Assembly: GCA_947497145.1 (NCBI GenBank)
Contig: CANMFQ010000003.1
Coordinates: forward strand, 248,001 to 312,000
Direction: 5' to 3'
Length of the DNA stretch: 64,000 nt
DNA from: an uncultured Flavobacteriaceae bacterium
GTDB lineage: Bacteria; Bacteroidota; Bacteroidia; Flavobacteriales; Flavobacteriaceae
The number at the start of each line of letters is the position of its first letter. Positions within the stretch are counted from its first letter, which is position 1. Both the position numbers and the translations under genes were made by a program. Below, in pieces: positions 1 to 8,765 of the stretch. The notes beneath the pieces were generated by a model that saw nothing but the letters and a program-made list of their open reading frames with translations, did not search any database and had not been told where the DNA came from.

Positions 1-615
1 TTTCTCATCAGAATACCCCAACCAACCTGCTGATGTTGTGTAGGCAGGATAGCCCTTTTCTAAAAGAACATCAATTCTATCTTGCTTGGTGGCCGCCTTA
101 CTTTGTAGCATTGCCAAAGCTTCATCGGGTGTTATAGCATCTGTAATATAGGTGAAATCTACACAAGAAACGAGCTCTTCTGGCGACATATCAGCCAAGA
201 GTTTCCACAAGGGCTTACCCATTGCTTTGGCATACAAATCCCATACGGCATTCACCATTGCTCCTGTTGCCAAATGAATCACGCCTTTCTCTGGCCCCAA
301 CCAGCGTAATTGACTATCGCCCGTAATCATTTTCCAAAAAGCCCCCATATTACTGGTGAAACTTTCAAGGCTTTTATTTAAAACTAATGGCGCTAATGAT
401 TGAATAGCAGCAACACATAATTCATTACCCCTACCAATGGTAAACGTAAGACCATGCCCTTCTAATTGATTGGGCGAATTGGTTTTTAAAATAACATAGG
501 CGGCAGAGTAATCAGGATCAGGATTCATCGCATCAGAACCATCTAAAGAACGACTGGTAGGAAAACGAATATCCTTTACCTGAATATCGGTTATAATAAT
601 ATTTTGTAAAGACAT
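1..615 (-). CDS. fucD: L-fuconate dehydratase, N-terminal part (cut by window start)
   Basis: Enolase-superfamily enzyme that removes water from L-fuconate to give 2-keto-3-deoxy-L-fuconate in oxidative L-fucose catabolism (cytoplasm). I translated the reverse strand from the ATG at 613-615; the frame stays open for 205 codons to the window edge. Family hallmarks are RFPTSRSLDGSDAMNPDPDY near the N-terminus, then GHGLTFTIGRG, RWLGPEKGVIHLATGAMVN, KPLWKLLADMSPEELVSC and GYPAYTTSAGWLGYSD, the same order as bacterial fuconate dehydratases and human ENOSF1. The catalytic barrel residues lie outside the window. A TAnnTTTG promoter element sits at 660-667. The AraC regulator lies just upstream on the same strand, and a sulfatase/SusCD locus begins on the other side. 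Other enolase-superfamily sugar-acid dehydratases are less likely because the N-terminal match is specific. Confidence 0.88.
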   Translation of the reverse strand, partial: MSLQNIIITDIQVKDIRFPTSRSLDGSDAMNPDPDYSAAYVILKTNSPNQLEGHGLTFTIGRGNELCVAAIQSLAPLVLNKSLESFTSNMGAFWKMITGDSQLRWLGPEKGVIHLATGAMVNAVWDLYAKAMGKPLWKLLADMSPEELVSCVDFTYITDAITPDEALAMLQSKAATKQDRIDVLLEKGYPAYTTSAGWLGYSDEK

Positions 616-659
616 ACTTTTTTTTTGTAAAACTAAATTTTGAAACCTTACTAAGCTAC

Positions 660-667
660 CAAAAATA
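660..667 (-). promoter_or_regulatory. -7 promoter element for the fuconate dehydratase gene
   Basis: Read on the minus strand this is TATTTTTG, an exact match to the Bacteroidota -7 consensus TAnnTTTG, 44 bases upstream of the ATG. The nearest TTG that could be the -33 element lies 26 bases further up, slightly too far, so the assignment rests on the -7 box. It suggests the dehydratase can be transcribed separately from the regulator. Confidence 0.4.
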
Positions 668-715
668 ATACAAGATCATATACTATTTTTGCCCAATAAT
701 GAAAATATCCCTTCT

Positions 716-1576
716 TCAAGTATGAATTTGAATATATTCTGATGGCGACAGTTTCATTATCATCCGAAATTGTCGGTTAAAATTAGATAGGTTATTAAAC
801 CCAGATTCATAAGCAATAGCACTAATATTACCAGAATCTTCAAGTAATAGCTTACACGAATAACCGACTCTTACCTCATTCAAATACGTAGTAAAAGTTT
901 TTCTATGAATGCGCTTAAAATACCTACTAAAAGCAGAAGGATTCATACCAATAAACTCGGCAACATCTTTAGAATTTATTGCGCTTTTAAAATTCTTATA
1001 CACAAATTCGTATATCTTATCTAAACGCTTATTGTTTGTTTTAAAAAAGGTATTTAAAAAACCCGCTGTTGACAATACCTTCATCGTCTTATGATGGGCT
1101 AAACGATTTAGAATTTCAATAAAAAGCATCATTCTTTCAAAAGGTTTAAGCTCGGGCAAACGACTCATATCATGAATAGTTTCTTTACTAACTCCTACAA
1201 ACTTTACACCCCTATCAGCTTTATTTAAAAGCTCGTATATTTTTTTATTCTCAGGTGCTTTCAAAAATAACTCTCCCAAAAAATTCTTTTTAAAATGTAC
1301 GCCCACTGCTTCGGCTACATCTTTGCTATCGTCATAAAAATAACGCTCGTCATTTAACCACATATGTGGTAAATTTTCACCTATAAGAATCACATCACCA
1401 ACATTAAAACGTTCAATATTATCACCAATAAAATGTGTACCAGAACTTTTTAAGACAGCAACAAGCTCTAACTCAGGGTGGTAATGCCATATTTTTAAAA
1501 AATGAGGATAGCGATTGTGAGATACATTGAAAGAATGATGGTTTTGAATGGTTCTATCTAGTAAATGAAGTTTCAT
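716..1576 (-). CDS. AraC-family transcriptional regulator with cupin sensor domain
   Basis: A 286-residue cytoplasmic DNA-binding regulator. The N-terminal half resembles the cupin ligand-binding domain of AraC proteins (IWHYHPELELVAVLKSSGTHF, then a turn reading FNVGDVILIGENLPHMW near residues 58-74). The last 95 or so residues form the double helix-turn-helix: NPSAFSRYFKRIHRKTF in the first motif and ISAIAYESGFNNLSNFNRQF, ending LSPSEY, in the second. Length is normal for the family. It precedes the fuconate dehydratase on the same strand, 101 bases away, so an inferred role is sensing a sugar such as fucose or a derivative and controlling the catabolic genes to its left. The inducer cannot be read from the sequence. 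A promoter element lies at 1596-1603. Confidence 0.9.
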   Translation of the reverse strand: MKLHLLDRTIQNHHSFNVSHNRYPHFLKIWHYHPELELVAVLKSSGTHFIGDNIERFNVGDVILIGENLPHMWLNDERYFYDDSKDVAEAVGVHFKKNFLGELFLKAPENKKIYELLNKADRGVKFVGVSKETIHDMSRLPELKPFERMMLFIEILNRLAHHKTMKVLSTAGFLNTFFKTNNKRLDKIYEFVYKNFKSAINSKDVAEFIGMNPSAFSRYFKRIHRKTFTTYLNEVRVGYSCKLLLEDSGNISAIAYESGFNNLSNFNRQFRMIMKLSPSEYIQIHT

Positions 1577-1595
1577 TGGCCTGCTGTTTACAAAT

Positions 1596-1603
1596 CAAAG
1601 CTA
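1596..1603 (-). promoter_or_regulatory. -7 promoter element for the AraC-type regulator gene
   Basis: On the minus strand the bases read TAGCTTTG, matching TAnnTTTG, about 20 bases before the regulator's ATG. A TTG lies 14 bases upstream (1618-1620), shorter than the usual 17-23, so the -33 box is uncertain. Confidence 0.4.
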
Positions 1604-1855
1604 TGGAATAATCTACACAAAAAATATAAAGAATAATACAATTTCGCTCGTATTTATTTTTACATAAAATGACCAAAAGCAACCATTTATTAACCTATCG
1701 TAAAGAATTAGCCACCCCTGAAAAATGAATTAGCATTACGTTAATCAATCTATTTTATTGATGTTTTCAAGGGATTCAAACTAGAAAAACTGCTTAAAAA
1801 GCAGTAATTTATTGTTGCAAACAACAAACAAATATTCAATTAAAAAAAACGGGGG

Positions 1856-3121
1856 ATGGCTAAATACTATAAAATGATGTTTAAAAAGATATTTTACGCC
1901 ATATTAATTTTTTCCGTTTTGTCATGCAACACAAATGAAAAACCGAAGAAACCAACTAAACATAAGATCACCTCAACTGATAAGCCTTTAGTGAAATGGC
2001 AGCAAGGGTATTTAGATATTCATCATATAAATACAGGTAGTGGCAATACCACCTACTTTATATTCCCCGATGGTACCACCATGCTTTTTGATGCTGGTAG
2101 CCTTGACAAGAAAAAATTTGAAGAAAAATATGCACCTCTAAAGAGCACCGCTCCCGTGCCAGATAGCAGCAAATCGGCAGCCGAATGGATCGCTGCCTAT
2201 ATCAAAAAGGTAGCTCCTGAGAATAAAAAGTCCTCTATTGATTACGCATTAATTTCTCATTTTCATGAAGACCATTATGGTAGCTTTACAGCACTAGGCA
2301 AAACTATTCCTTTTGGTAAAATCATAGATCGCAACTCCCCAACCCTAGATTTTCCACTTGATCTTCGCGATTATTTGAAAGAAGATGAAATTTTTAAAGA
2401 TTACCTATCTTTTCTTTCAACCAATAACACTTCAGCAGAAGCCCTTATTGTTGGTAGTGATTCTCAAATCAGCTTACTAAATGCCAAAGATACTTATCCC
2501 AATTTTAGGGTTCGAAATATAAAATCAAATGCCACTATTTGGACGGGTGTAAAAAACGAAACTTTCACCTATTTCACCGCCAAAGAAATGACCAACTTTT
2601 ACAAAGGGGGATACAATGAAAACCCACTTAGTCTGGCCTTAAAAATATCGTATGGCGATTTTGATTATTTTACTGGCGGAGACAATACGGGTTTACAAGG
2701 GTATGGACTACCAAAATGGTTTGATGTAGAAACCCCAATAGCAAAAGCCGTAGGAAAAGTTGAAGTCACCACCCTCAACCACCATGGCAACAGAGACGCG
2801 ACCAACAGTTTCTTTGTGGAGACATTGAATCCTGAGGTGGTAATTCAACAATTATGGTGTTCTGATCACCCCGGGCAAGAAGTATACCAACGCCTTATTT
2901 ACCAAAACGATGATACCGAAGAAAGAGACCTCTTCACTACCAATATGCACCCCGAGACTCTGGTTACTTACGGCCCTTGGTTTAGAGACAACTACAAAAG
3001 CTTACAAGGCCATATCGTTATTCGCGTACAACCTGACGGTACTTATAAGGTTATAATTTTAGATGAAAAAACACTGACGCCAAAACAAGAATTTGGCCCT
3101 TATTTAAGTAAAAATGAATAA
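1856..3121 (+). CDS. Metallo-beta-lactamase-fold lipoprotein
   Basis: A 421-residue predicted lipoprotein: hydrophobic segment FYAILIFSVLSC with Cys24 as lipidation site, so probably anchored in the outer membrane or periplasm. The hydrolase core has the classical HxHxDH zinc motif (SHFHEDHYGS, His135, His137, Asp139, His140), followed by a DFDYFTGGDN segment and the later NHHGNRDATN segment, as in ComEC/Rec2-like and other metallo-beta-lactamase-fold hydrolases. Substrate unknown. The first ATG (1856) follows a GGGGG run; ATGs at 1874 and 1877 would also leave a complete signal peptide. It stands alone between the AraC regulator and the FecI/FecR/SusCD genes, 382 bases from the sigma factor, so membership in that locus is plausible but not shown. 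Confidence 0.8.
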   Translation: MAKYYKMMFKKIFYAILIFSVLSCNTNEKPKKPTKHKITSTDKPLVKWQQGYLDIHHINTGSGNTTYFIFPDGTTMLFDAGSLDKKKFEEKYAPLKSTAPVPDSSKSAAEWIAAYIKKVAPENKKSSIDYALISHFHEDHYGSFTALGKTIPFGKIIDRNSPTLDFPLDLRDYLKEDEIFKDYLSFLSTNNTSAEALIVGSDSQISLLNAKDTYPNFRVRNIKSNATIWTGVKNETFTYFTAKEMTNFYKGGYNENPLSLALKISYGDFDYFTGGDNTGLQGYGLPKWFDVETPIAKAVGKVEVTTLNHHGNRDATNSFFVETLNPEVVIQQLWCSDHPGQEVYQRLIYQNDDTEERDLFTTNMHPETLVTYGPWFRDNYKSLQGHIVIRVQPDGTYKVIILDEKTLTPKQEFGPYLSKNE

Positions 3122-3503
3122 CGGTTGCTGGTATAATCTACATATTAAAATTCAAGGATAACTGAGATTACTTCGCATCTAATCGGAAACTCTCAAATAG
3201 TAAATTTCCTTGTTTTTGTAACTTTTCTATTTATTTATTAGCGTCTAATACTAATACACCTCTTCAAAATAAGACACTGCACGATGTTTTCATTTTAATC
3301 ATAGCCATGTATGTCAAAACCATGAAAGCTTCTTATTACATAAGGCTTTTAAGCCTTGTCATTAAGTCTTAATACACAACCTAGACAATACTAATTTAAA
3401 ATTCTAATTATGATTTTTACAATTTTAGTATTAAATTGGTTTCAAATCAGTCCTATTTCAATTTAAATCAAATTTTCACACTCGATGATTTAGTATCATA
3501 AAA
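3122..3503. other. Intergenic region before the ECF sigma factor gene
   Basis: No credible gene in 382 bases. Two small inverted repeats are visible: AAGGCTT/AAGCCTT at 3342-3357 with a two-base loop, and ATTAAG-T-CTTAAT at 3361-3373. Neither is followed by a T run. I found no clear TAnnTTTG element before the sigma factor gene, so its promoter is not identified. Confidence 0.5.
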
Positions 3504-4064
3504 ATGAATAAAATCAGAAATAATGAATCGCAATTATGGAGTAAACTAAGGCGAGGTCATATCGATGCTTTAAATGAACTCTACAATATTCATGCAGATT
3601 TGTTATATGATTACGGTATTAAATTGACAACCGATTCCGAGTCTGTGATGGATTGCATACATGACCTATTTCTAGATCTTTACAAATACCGAAAAAAATT
3701 GGCAAAAGAAGTACATGTAAGTTCTTATCTTTTAAAATCACTCAAAAGAAAAATTGTAGAACGTTATAAAGACAAAATCATACTCCTCTCTCCAGAAGAT
3801 GATTATTCAGCACGTATTTTTAAAAACGAAGAATGTTCCATTGAGGAGGAAATTATTCGTAACGAAGAGAAATTTGCTTTAAATTTAAATATGAGTAATA
3901 GCTTAAAAAGCCTAACTCGAAAACAACAAGAAGTTATAACTCTACGGTTTACAGAAAATAGATCTTATGAAGAAATAGCCCTAGATATGGGGGTTTCAAT
4001 ACAAACTGCAAGAACAACTCTTTACCGGGCAATTAAAGAATTGAGACGAAAAATATCCTACTAA
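3504..4064 (+). CDS. ECF RNA polymerase sigma factor, FecI type
   Basis: A 186-residue extracytoplasmic-function sigma factor. Region 2 is seen at DCIHDLFLDLYKYRKKL (about residues 51-67) and region 4 at LTRKQQEVITLRFTENRSYEEIALDMGVSIQTARTTLYRAIKELR, a helix-turn-helix that would read the -35 box. It is followed by a FecR-type membrane anti-sigma factor and a SusC transporter carrying an STN domain. In Bacteroidota this trio works as a trans-envelope relay: substrate binding at SusC, contact of STN with FecR, release of the sigma factor, and induction of the locus. Its own target promoter cannot be read here. Assignment is firm from motifs and context. Confidence 0.93.
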   Translation: MNKIRNNESQLWSKLRRGHIDALNELYNIHADLLYDYGIKLTTDSESVMDCIHDLFLDLYKYRKKLAKEVHVSSYLLKSLKRKIVERYKDKIILLSPEDDYSARIFKNEECSIEEEIIRNEEKFALNLNMSNSLKSLTRKQQEVITLRFTENRSYEEIALDMGVSIQTARTTLYRAIKELRRKISY

Positions 4065-4208
4065 ACTTCGCTCCATTTTTAAGACAAAAAATAATTCTTC
4101 TTTTTTTTGTCTATATAACCGTTATTTTACCCTCATATATAGTGCAAGCATAATTTCGGCTTTCAATCGAACTGTATAATAATCGCCTCGGCATTAAACT
4201 AATCCATT

Positions 4209-5234
4209 TTGGATACCAAGCGTAAATCTGAACTAAATAATAGAATCATTGCTTCTGTCCATAAATATAAACTTAAAAAGCAAATTCAGAATATTTACGT
4301 TGCAAGCTCACTTCTATTTTTTATTGGCATTGGAACAATGCTATATATAAAAAATCAAGTTACCACTTCTTTTTCTACCATACAAGAACACGCCAACGCT
4401 TTACACATTGATTTTAGCACAACGGATAATATAAAACTAATATTAAATAATGAACAAGAAGTACCTATTAATAAGAATAACGCTGAAATATCATATTCAA
4501 AATCAGGAGAAACTATCAGTATCAAAGATGATAAAAGCATAAAACAGGTTTCAGAACATAAAACCCAATTATCTTATAATACCATTATCGTTCCTTATGG
4601 TAAACAGTCAAAAATTAGTCTTTCTGATGGTAGTGAAATTTGGCTAAATTCAGGCACAAAACTCACCTATCCCGTTGTTTTTAACACAAAAAAAAGAGAG
4701 GTTTACTTGGAAGGTGAGGCCATTTTTGAAGTTACTCATAACAAACTGAAGCCCTTTCACGTTGTCACCTCAGACTACGAAGTAAAAGTGTTGGGTACTA
4801 TTTTTAACGTTAGCAGTTACCCTGACGATGACAATACAACTACAGCACTAGAAAGTGGAAGTGTCGAAATACAAATCCCCTCCCCTATTAATACAAATAA
4901 CAATCTAACCAAAATTACCCCTGGCACACTAGCGACATTAGTTAAAGACAAAAACCAACTTACAACCAAAAAAGTAAACATCTCAAAATACATGTCATGG
5001 CGTGATGGAGTTTTCACATTTGAAAACGATAATTTAAGTCAAATTCTTAAAAAAGTGTCGCGCCATTATAAAGTGGTTATAAGCATCGAAAATAAAAACT
5101 TAGAAATACGAACCTTTTCAGGAACACTAGATATGAGTGACAAGCTTGAACAAGTACTTGATATTTTAAAGAAAACAGCTGACTTTGATTATCAAATAAA
5201 CTACCAGCAAGTTAACATCCATTTAACCAAATAA
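4209..5234 (+). CDS. FecR-type anti-sigma factor (TTG start)
   Basis: A 341-residue inner-membrane signal transducer. One membrane segment lies near residues 29-46 (VASSLLFFIGIGTMLYIK), followed by the periplasmic FecR domain (YGKQSKISLSDGSEIWLNSGTKLTYPV, FNTKKREVYLEGEAIFEV, KVLGTIFNVSSY) and a C-terminal domain ending near FSGTLDMSDKLEQVLDIL. The cytoplasmic part is only about 28 residues, shorter than in many FecR proteins, so the sigma-binding region is reduced or carried by this short basic stretch. The start is TTG: an in-frame stop lies at 4200-4202 and the next ATG is in the membrane helix, so TTG at 4209 is the best choice. It would receive the signal from the SusC STN domain. Confidence 0.88.
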   Translation: MDTKRKSELNNRIIASVHKYKLKKQIQNIYVASSLLFFIGIGTMLYIKNQVTTSFSTIQEHANALHIDFSTTDNIKLILNNEQEVPINKNNAEISYSKSGETISIKDDKSIKQVSEHKTQLSYNTIIVPYGKQSKISLSDGSEIWLNSGTKLTYPVVFNTKKREVYLEGEAIFEVTHNKLKPFHVVTSDYEVKVLGTIFNVSSYPDDDNTTTALESGSVEIQIPSPINTNNNLTKITPGTLATLVKDKNQLTTKKVNISKYMSWRDGVFTFENDNLSQILKKVSRHYKVVISIENKNLEIRTFSGTLDMSDKLEQVLDILKKTADFDYQINYQQVNIHLTK

Positions 5235-5267
5235 TGCCTATGAAAAAAACTACTTAGCACAAAAAAA

Positions 5268-5293
5268 CCGAAAGATGCGCCAACATCTTTCGG
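5268..5293 (+). other. Stem-loop between fecR and susC
   Basis: A perfect 10-bp inverted repeat (CCGAAAGATG at 5268-5277, CATCTTTCGG at 5284-5293) with a 6-base loop. It lacks a T run, so it is not a standard intrinsic terminator. Its place between the regulator pair and the abundant transporter suggests RNA processing, stabilisation of the downstream message, or partial attenuation. Confidence 0.6.
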
Positions 5294-5341
5294 CGATATC
5301 AATACTACCTCGAACAGTAATATTAACGAAAATTCAAAATT

Positions 5342-8300
5342 ATGAATAAAAAGGATACCTCCTACCCTTTAGACTTTTTTAAACGAATAACTAAACTAAT
5401 GTTGTTAAGCATGAGAATACTCACATTACTTCTGTGTATTGGTTTAACAAGTCTATACGCTAACACTACAATCGCTCAAACAAAGATTGACATTACCATA
5501 GAAAACGCTAGTTATAAAGAGCTTTTTAATCAAATTGAGACCAAAAGCAAGTTTCTTGTTTTTTATCAAGATGATGTTTTAAAAACAACAAAAAAAGTGA
5601 ACCTTAATTTACATAAAACTAGTGTAAATAAGATTCTTGATAAAGCCTTTCAAAACACAGATTTAACTTATTCAATTACAAACAGACAAATTGTAGTTAA
5701 AAGAAACAAAAAAGTTACTGTTAATCATACACCCGTGCGACAACAATCTCAAGTTAGTGGAACAATACTAGATAGCAATGGTAGTCCATTACCTGGAGCT
5801 ACCATCATAGAAAAAGGTACTACCAATGGCACTACTACTGATTTTGATGGGAATTTCAACATAAAAATAGCAGATAAAAATGCTATTTTGGTAGTATCGT
5901 ATATTGGTTTCGCAACTAAAGAAATTAAAGTTAATGAGCAATCAAATATTCAAATTGTATTACAGGAAAATGCAGCAGGTTTAGATGAAGTAGTTGTTGT
6001 TGGATATGGTAGCCAGAAAAAAAGTGATTTAACTGGAGCGGTCACCTCTCTAAATCCAGATGATATGAACCCTGGAGCGAATGCTTCGGTTGATCAATTG
6101 ATGCTAGGTAGAGCTGCAGGTGTACAAATTAATCAGTCAAGTTCTGAACCAGGTGGCGGACTCGCGATACGCATCAGAGGCTCTAATTCATTGAATGCCA
6201 GTAACGAACCACTTTATGTCATAGACGGATTCCCTATTGACAACAGTCCTAATTTGGGTTCAGGAGGTATTGCCGGTGTTAGTAATAACCAAAGTCCTAG
6301 AAACCCTTTAAACGCTCTGAACCCAGGAGACATACAATCCATTGAGATTTTGAAGGATGCCTCTGCCACCGCCATTTATGGCTCAAGAGGGGCTAACGGT
6401 GTTATCTTGATTACCACTAAGAAAGGTAAGCAAGGGCGCATGAATATTACTTATGACGTGTATGGCGGCATTCAAGGAGTTGCTAAGGAAATGGACGTAT
6501 TATCTACTGATCAATATATTTCTGTCATCAACGACCTGTCCAGAGCACAGGGCAACGATATAGTTTTTACAAATGAAGATATTTCAAGGATCGGTAAAGG
6601 AACGTATTGGCAAGATGAAATTTTTCGTTCAGCTCCTCTAAGCAACCACAATTTATCGGTAAGTGGTGCAAATGAAAAAACTTCATACTACGCCTCAATG
6701 AACTATTTTGACCAGCTAGGTGTCGTCGATAATTCAGGAATAAAGCGCTACACAGGTCGTATTAATTTAAATACCAAAATAGGAGAACGTACTCAAATAG
6801 GTATTAATTTCAACACTAGTTTAATAAAAGACAACAATAATGTAGATGGCATACAGACAAATGAAGATGCAGGACCTATTTATGCCTCTTTATTGTATGA
6901 TCCCACGGAACCTATCAGAAATGATGATGGATCATTTGCGCAGTCATCTAACCTCACTGTCAACAATCCAGTTACGCTGACAAATGGGATTACTAGTTTA
7001 AATGAAACAAATCGAACTTTTGGCAGTGCCTTTATAAACTATAATTTTACAAATGATTTATCAGGTAAATTTAATTTTGGTACAGACAGACAAACCTCGC
7101 GCAGGGACATTTACAACAATACGAATACCATTCGGGGAGCGGGAGCAGGAGGTATCGCATCAATAAATACGCTTGAACGCTCCAATTATCTTTTTGAATA
7201 CACAATGACATATAATAAAGAGTTCAACGAAAATAATGTGCTTACAGTCCTAGGAGGTACTACCTATCAAAAGTTTAGCTCAAAGTTTTTTGGCGGAAAT
7301 ATAAGTGGTTTTCCAACAGATAATCTTACAACGAATAATCTTGGCCTGGGTAATACGAATACAGACAATCTCAATAGTTCAAAACAAGAAAACACTTTGC
7401 TTTCTTATTTAGGTCGTATCAATTACAATCTTTACAACAAAATATTGTTGACTGCCTCCATACGAGCTGATGGTTCTTCTCGTTTTGGATCCAATAATAA
7501 GTGGGGGTATTTTCCATCCCTTGCTGTCGGATATAAAATGGAAGAAGAAGAATTCATTCCTGATGTCTTTAACCAGTTCAAATTAAGAATGAGTTGGGGT
7601 CAAACTGGAAATCAAGAAATTGAAAACCTTGCATCACAGCTCACATTTCGTACGGGAAGAGATGTTGTATTCGATAATAGTGTCCAAATAGGTGTCGAAC
7701 CCAGTAGGATTGCTAATCCTAATTTAAAATGGGAAACAACCGAACAATTCAACGTAGGGCTTGATTTAGGAATTTCAGGTGGGCGTTATAGTGCAACCGT
7801 TGATTATTTCACAAAACGTTCAACAGATTTACTATTTAATCTTCCGTTACCCAGAGCCTCGGGTTATTCCTCTATCCTCAGTAATGTCGGTGAGGTAAAA
7901 AACAGTGGTTTTGAATTTTTATTTAATTTAACCAATATTGTAACTGACAATTTCAAGTGGGACACTTCATTAAATTTTTCAACGATTAAAAACAAAGTAG
8001 TCGATTTAGGAAGGATTGAAAGCATCGTTACAGGAAATGTACAAGCAGTAGGTAATACTGCTATCATTCAAAGGGGAGCGCCTCTATCATCTTACTATGG
8101 TTATGTTGTTACGGGACTTTTTCAAGAAGGAGATGATATTGGCAATTCTGCTCAACCCACAGCCGAACCAGGTTTTCCAATTTTTGAAGACCGAAACGGA
8201 GATGGAGTGATAAACCCTGACGACCAAACCATCATTGGTAATCCCTATCCTGATTTCACTTATGGTATTCAAAATTCGATTTCCTATAAAAACCTACAAC

Positions 8301-8743
8301 TTGATTTCTTCTTTCAGGGTCAAGCAGGGGTAGATTTGATTAATATCAACCTTATTGAATCAATATATCCAGCGAATTTTAGGAGAAATAGACTTTCTGA
8401 GCCAATTTTGAATAGATGGACTCCTCAGAATCCAAATACAAAATGGCCGTCTGGCACCAACCCAAATGCCTACGGTCCTAGCAAAGTAAATACGCTTACC
8501 ATACAAGATGCATCTTATTTTAGACTTAAAAATGTACAACTAAGCTATAATTTTTCAGTAGACAAAGTGGATTTCCTAAGTTCTTTGCGGCTTTATGTAA
8601 CAGGTCAAAACTTGTTTACGATAACTGACTATATAGGCTTCGACCCTGAAGCTAATGCATTTGGAAGAAGTAATGTAAGGATAGATTATAGCAGCTATCC
8701 TTTAGCGCGAACTTATCTCATGGGAATTTCAGCAAGCTTTTAA
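5342..8743 (+). CDS. SusC/RagA-type TonB-dependent outer-membrane transporter with STN domain
   Basis: An 1133-residue outer-membrane transporter that imports glycan fragments with its SusD partner, powered by TonB. In order: signal sequence (about residues 18-46, ending near TTIAQ); STN signalling domain (about 48-122, ITIENASYKELFNQIETKSKF); carboxypeptidase-regulatory-like domain (about 137-215, SGTILDSNGSPLPGATIIEKG and VSYIGFATKEI); plug beginning LDEVVVVGYGSQKKSDLTGAV, with the SusC signature DASATAIYGSRGANGVILIT; then a 22-strand-type barrel ending in an aromatic C-terminus (LMGISASF). The STN domain fits signalling to the FecR protein encoded just upstream. SusD follows after 22 bases. 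Substrate is not deducible from sequence alone; the two sulfatases downstream point to a sulfated glycan. Confidence 0.96.
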   Translation: MNKKDTSYPLDFFKRITKLMLLSMRILTLLLCIGLTSLYANTTIAQTKIDITIENASYKELFNQIETKSKFLVFYQDDVLKTTKKVNLNLHKTSVNKILDKAFQNTDLTYSITNRQIVVKRNKKVTVNHTPVRQQSQVSGTILDSNGSPLPGATIIEKGTTNGTTTDFDGNFNIKIADKNAILVVSYIGFATKEIKVNEQSNIQIVLQENAAGLDEVVVVGYGSQKKSDLTGAVTSLNPDDMNPGANASVDQLMLGRAAGVQINQSSSEPGGGLAIRIRGSNSLNASNEPLYVIDGFPIDNSPNLGSGGIAGVSNNQSPRNPLNALNPGDIQSIEILKDASATAIYGSRGANGVILITTKKGKQGRMNITYDVYGGIQGVAKEMDVLSTDQYISVINDLSRAQGNDIVFTNEDISRIGKGTYWQDEIFRSAPLSNHNLSVSGANEKTSYYASMNYFDQLGVVDNSGIKRYTGRINLNTKIGERTQIGINFNTSLIKDNNNVDGIQTNEDAGPIYASLLYDPTEPIRNDDGSFAQSSNLTVNNPVTLTNGITSLNETNRTFGSAFINYNFTNDLSGKFNFGTDRQTSRRDIYNNTNTIRGAGAGGIASINTLERSNYLFEYTMTYNKEFNENNVLTVLGGTTYQKFSSKFFGGNISGFPTDNLTTNNLGLGNTNTDNLNSSKQENTLLSYLGRINYNLYNKILLTASIRADGSSRFGSNNKWGYFPSLAVGYKMEEEEFIPDVFNQFKLRMSWGQTGNQEIENLASQLTFRTGRDVVFDNSVQIGVEPSRIANPNLKWETTEQFNVGLDLGISGGRYSATVDYFTKRSTDLLFNLPLPRASGYSSILSNVGEVKNSGFEFLFNLTNIVTDNFKWDTSLNFSTIKNKVVDLGRIESIVTGNVQAVGNTAIIQRGAPLSSYYGYVVTGLFQEGDDIGNSAQPTAEPGFPIFEDRNGDGVINPDDQTIIGNPYPDFTYGIQNSISYKNLQLDFFFQGQAGVDLININLIESIYPANFRRNRLSEPILNRWTPQNPNTKWPSGTNPNAYGPSKVNTLTIQDASYFRLKNVQLSYNFSVDKVDFLSSLRLYVTGQNLFTITDYIGFDPEANAFGRSNVRIDYSSYPLARTYLMGISASF

Positions 8744-8765
8744 GTTTTAACTAAAAAAATTAACA

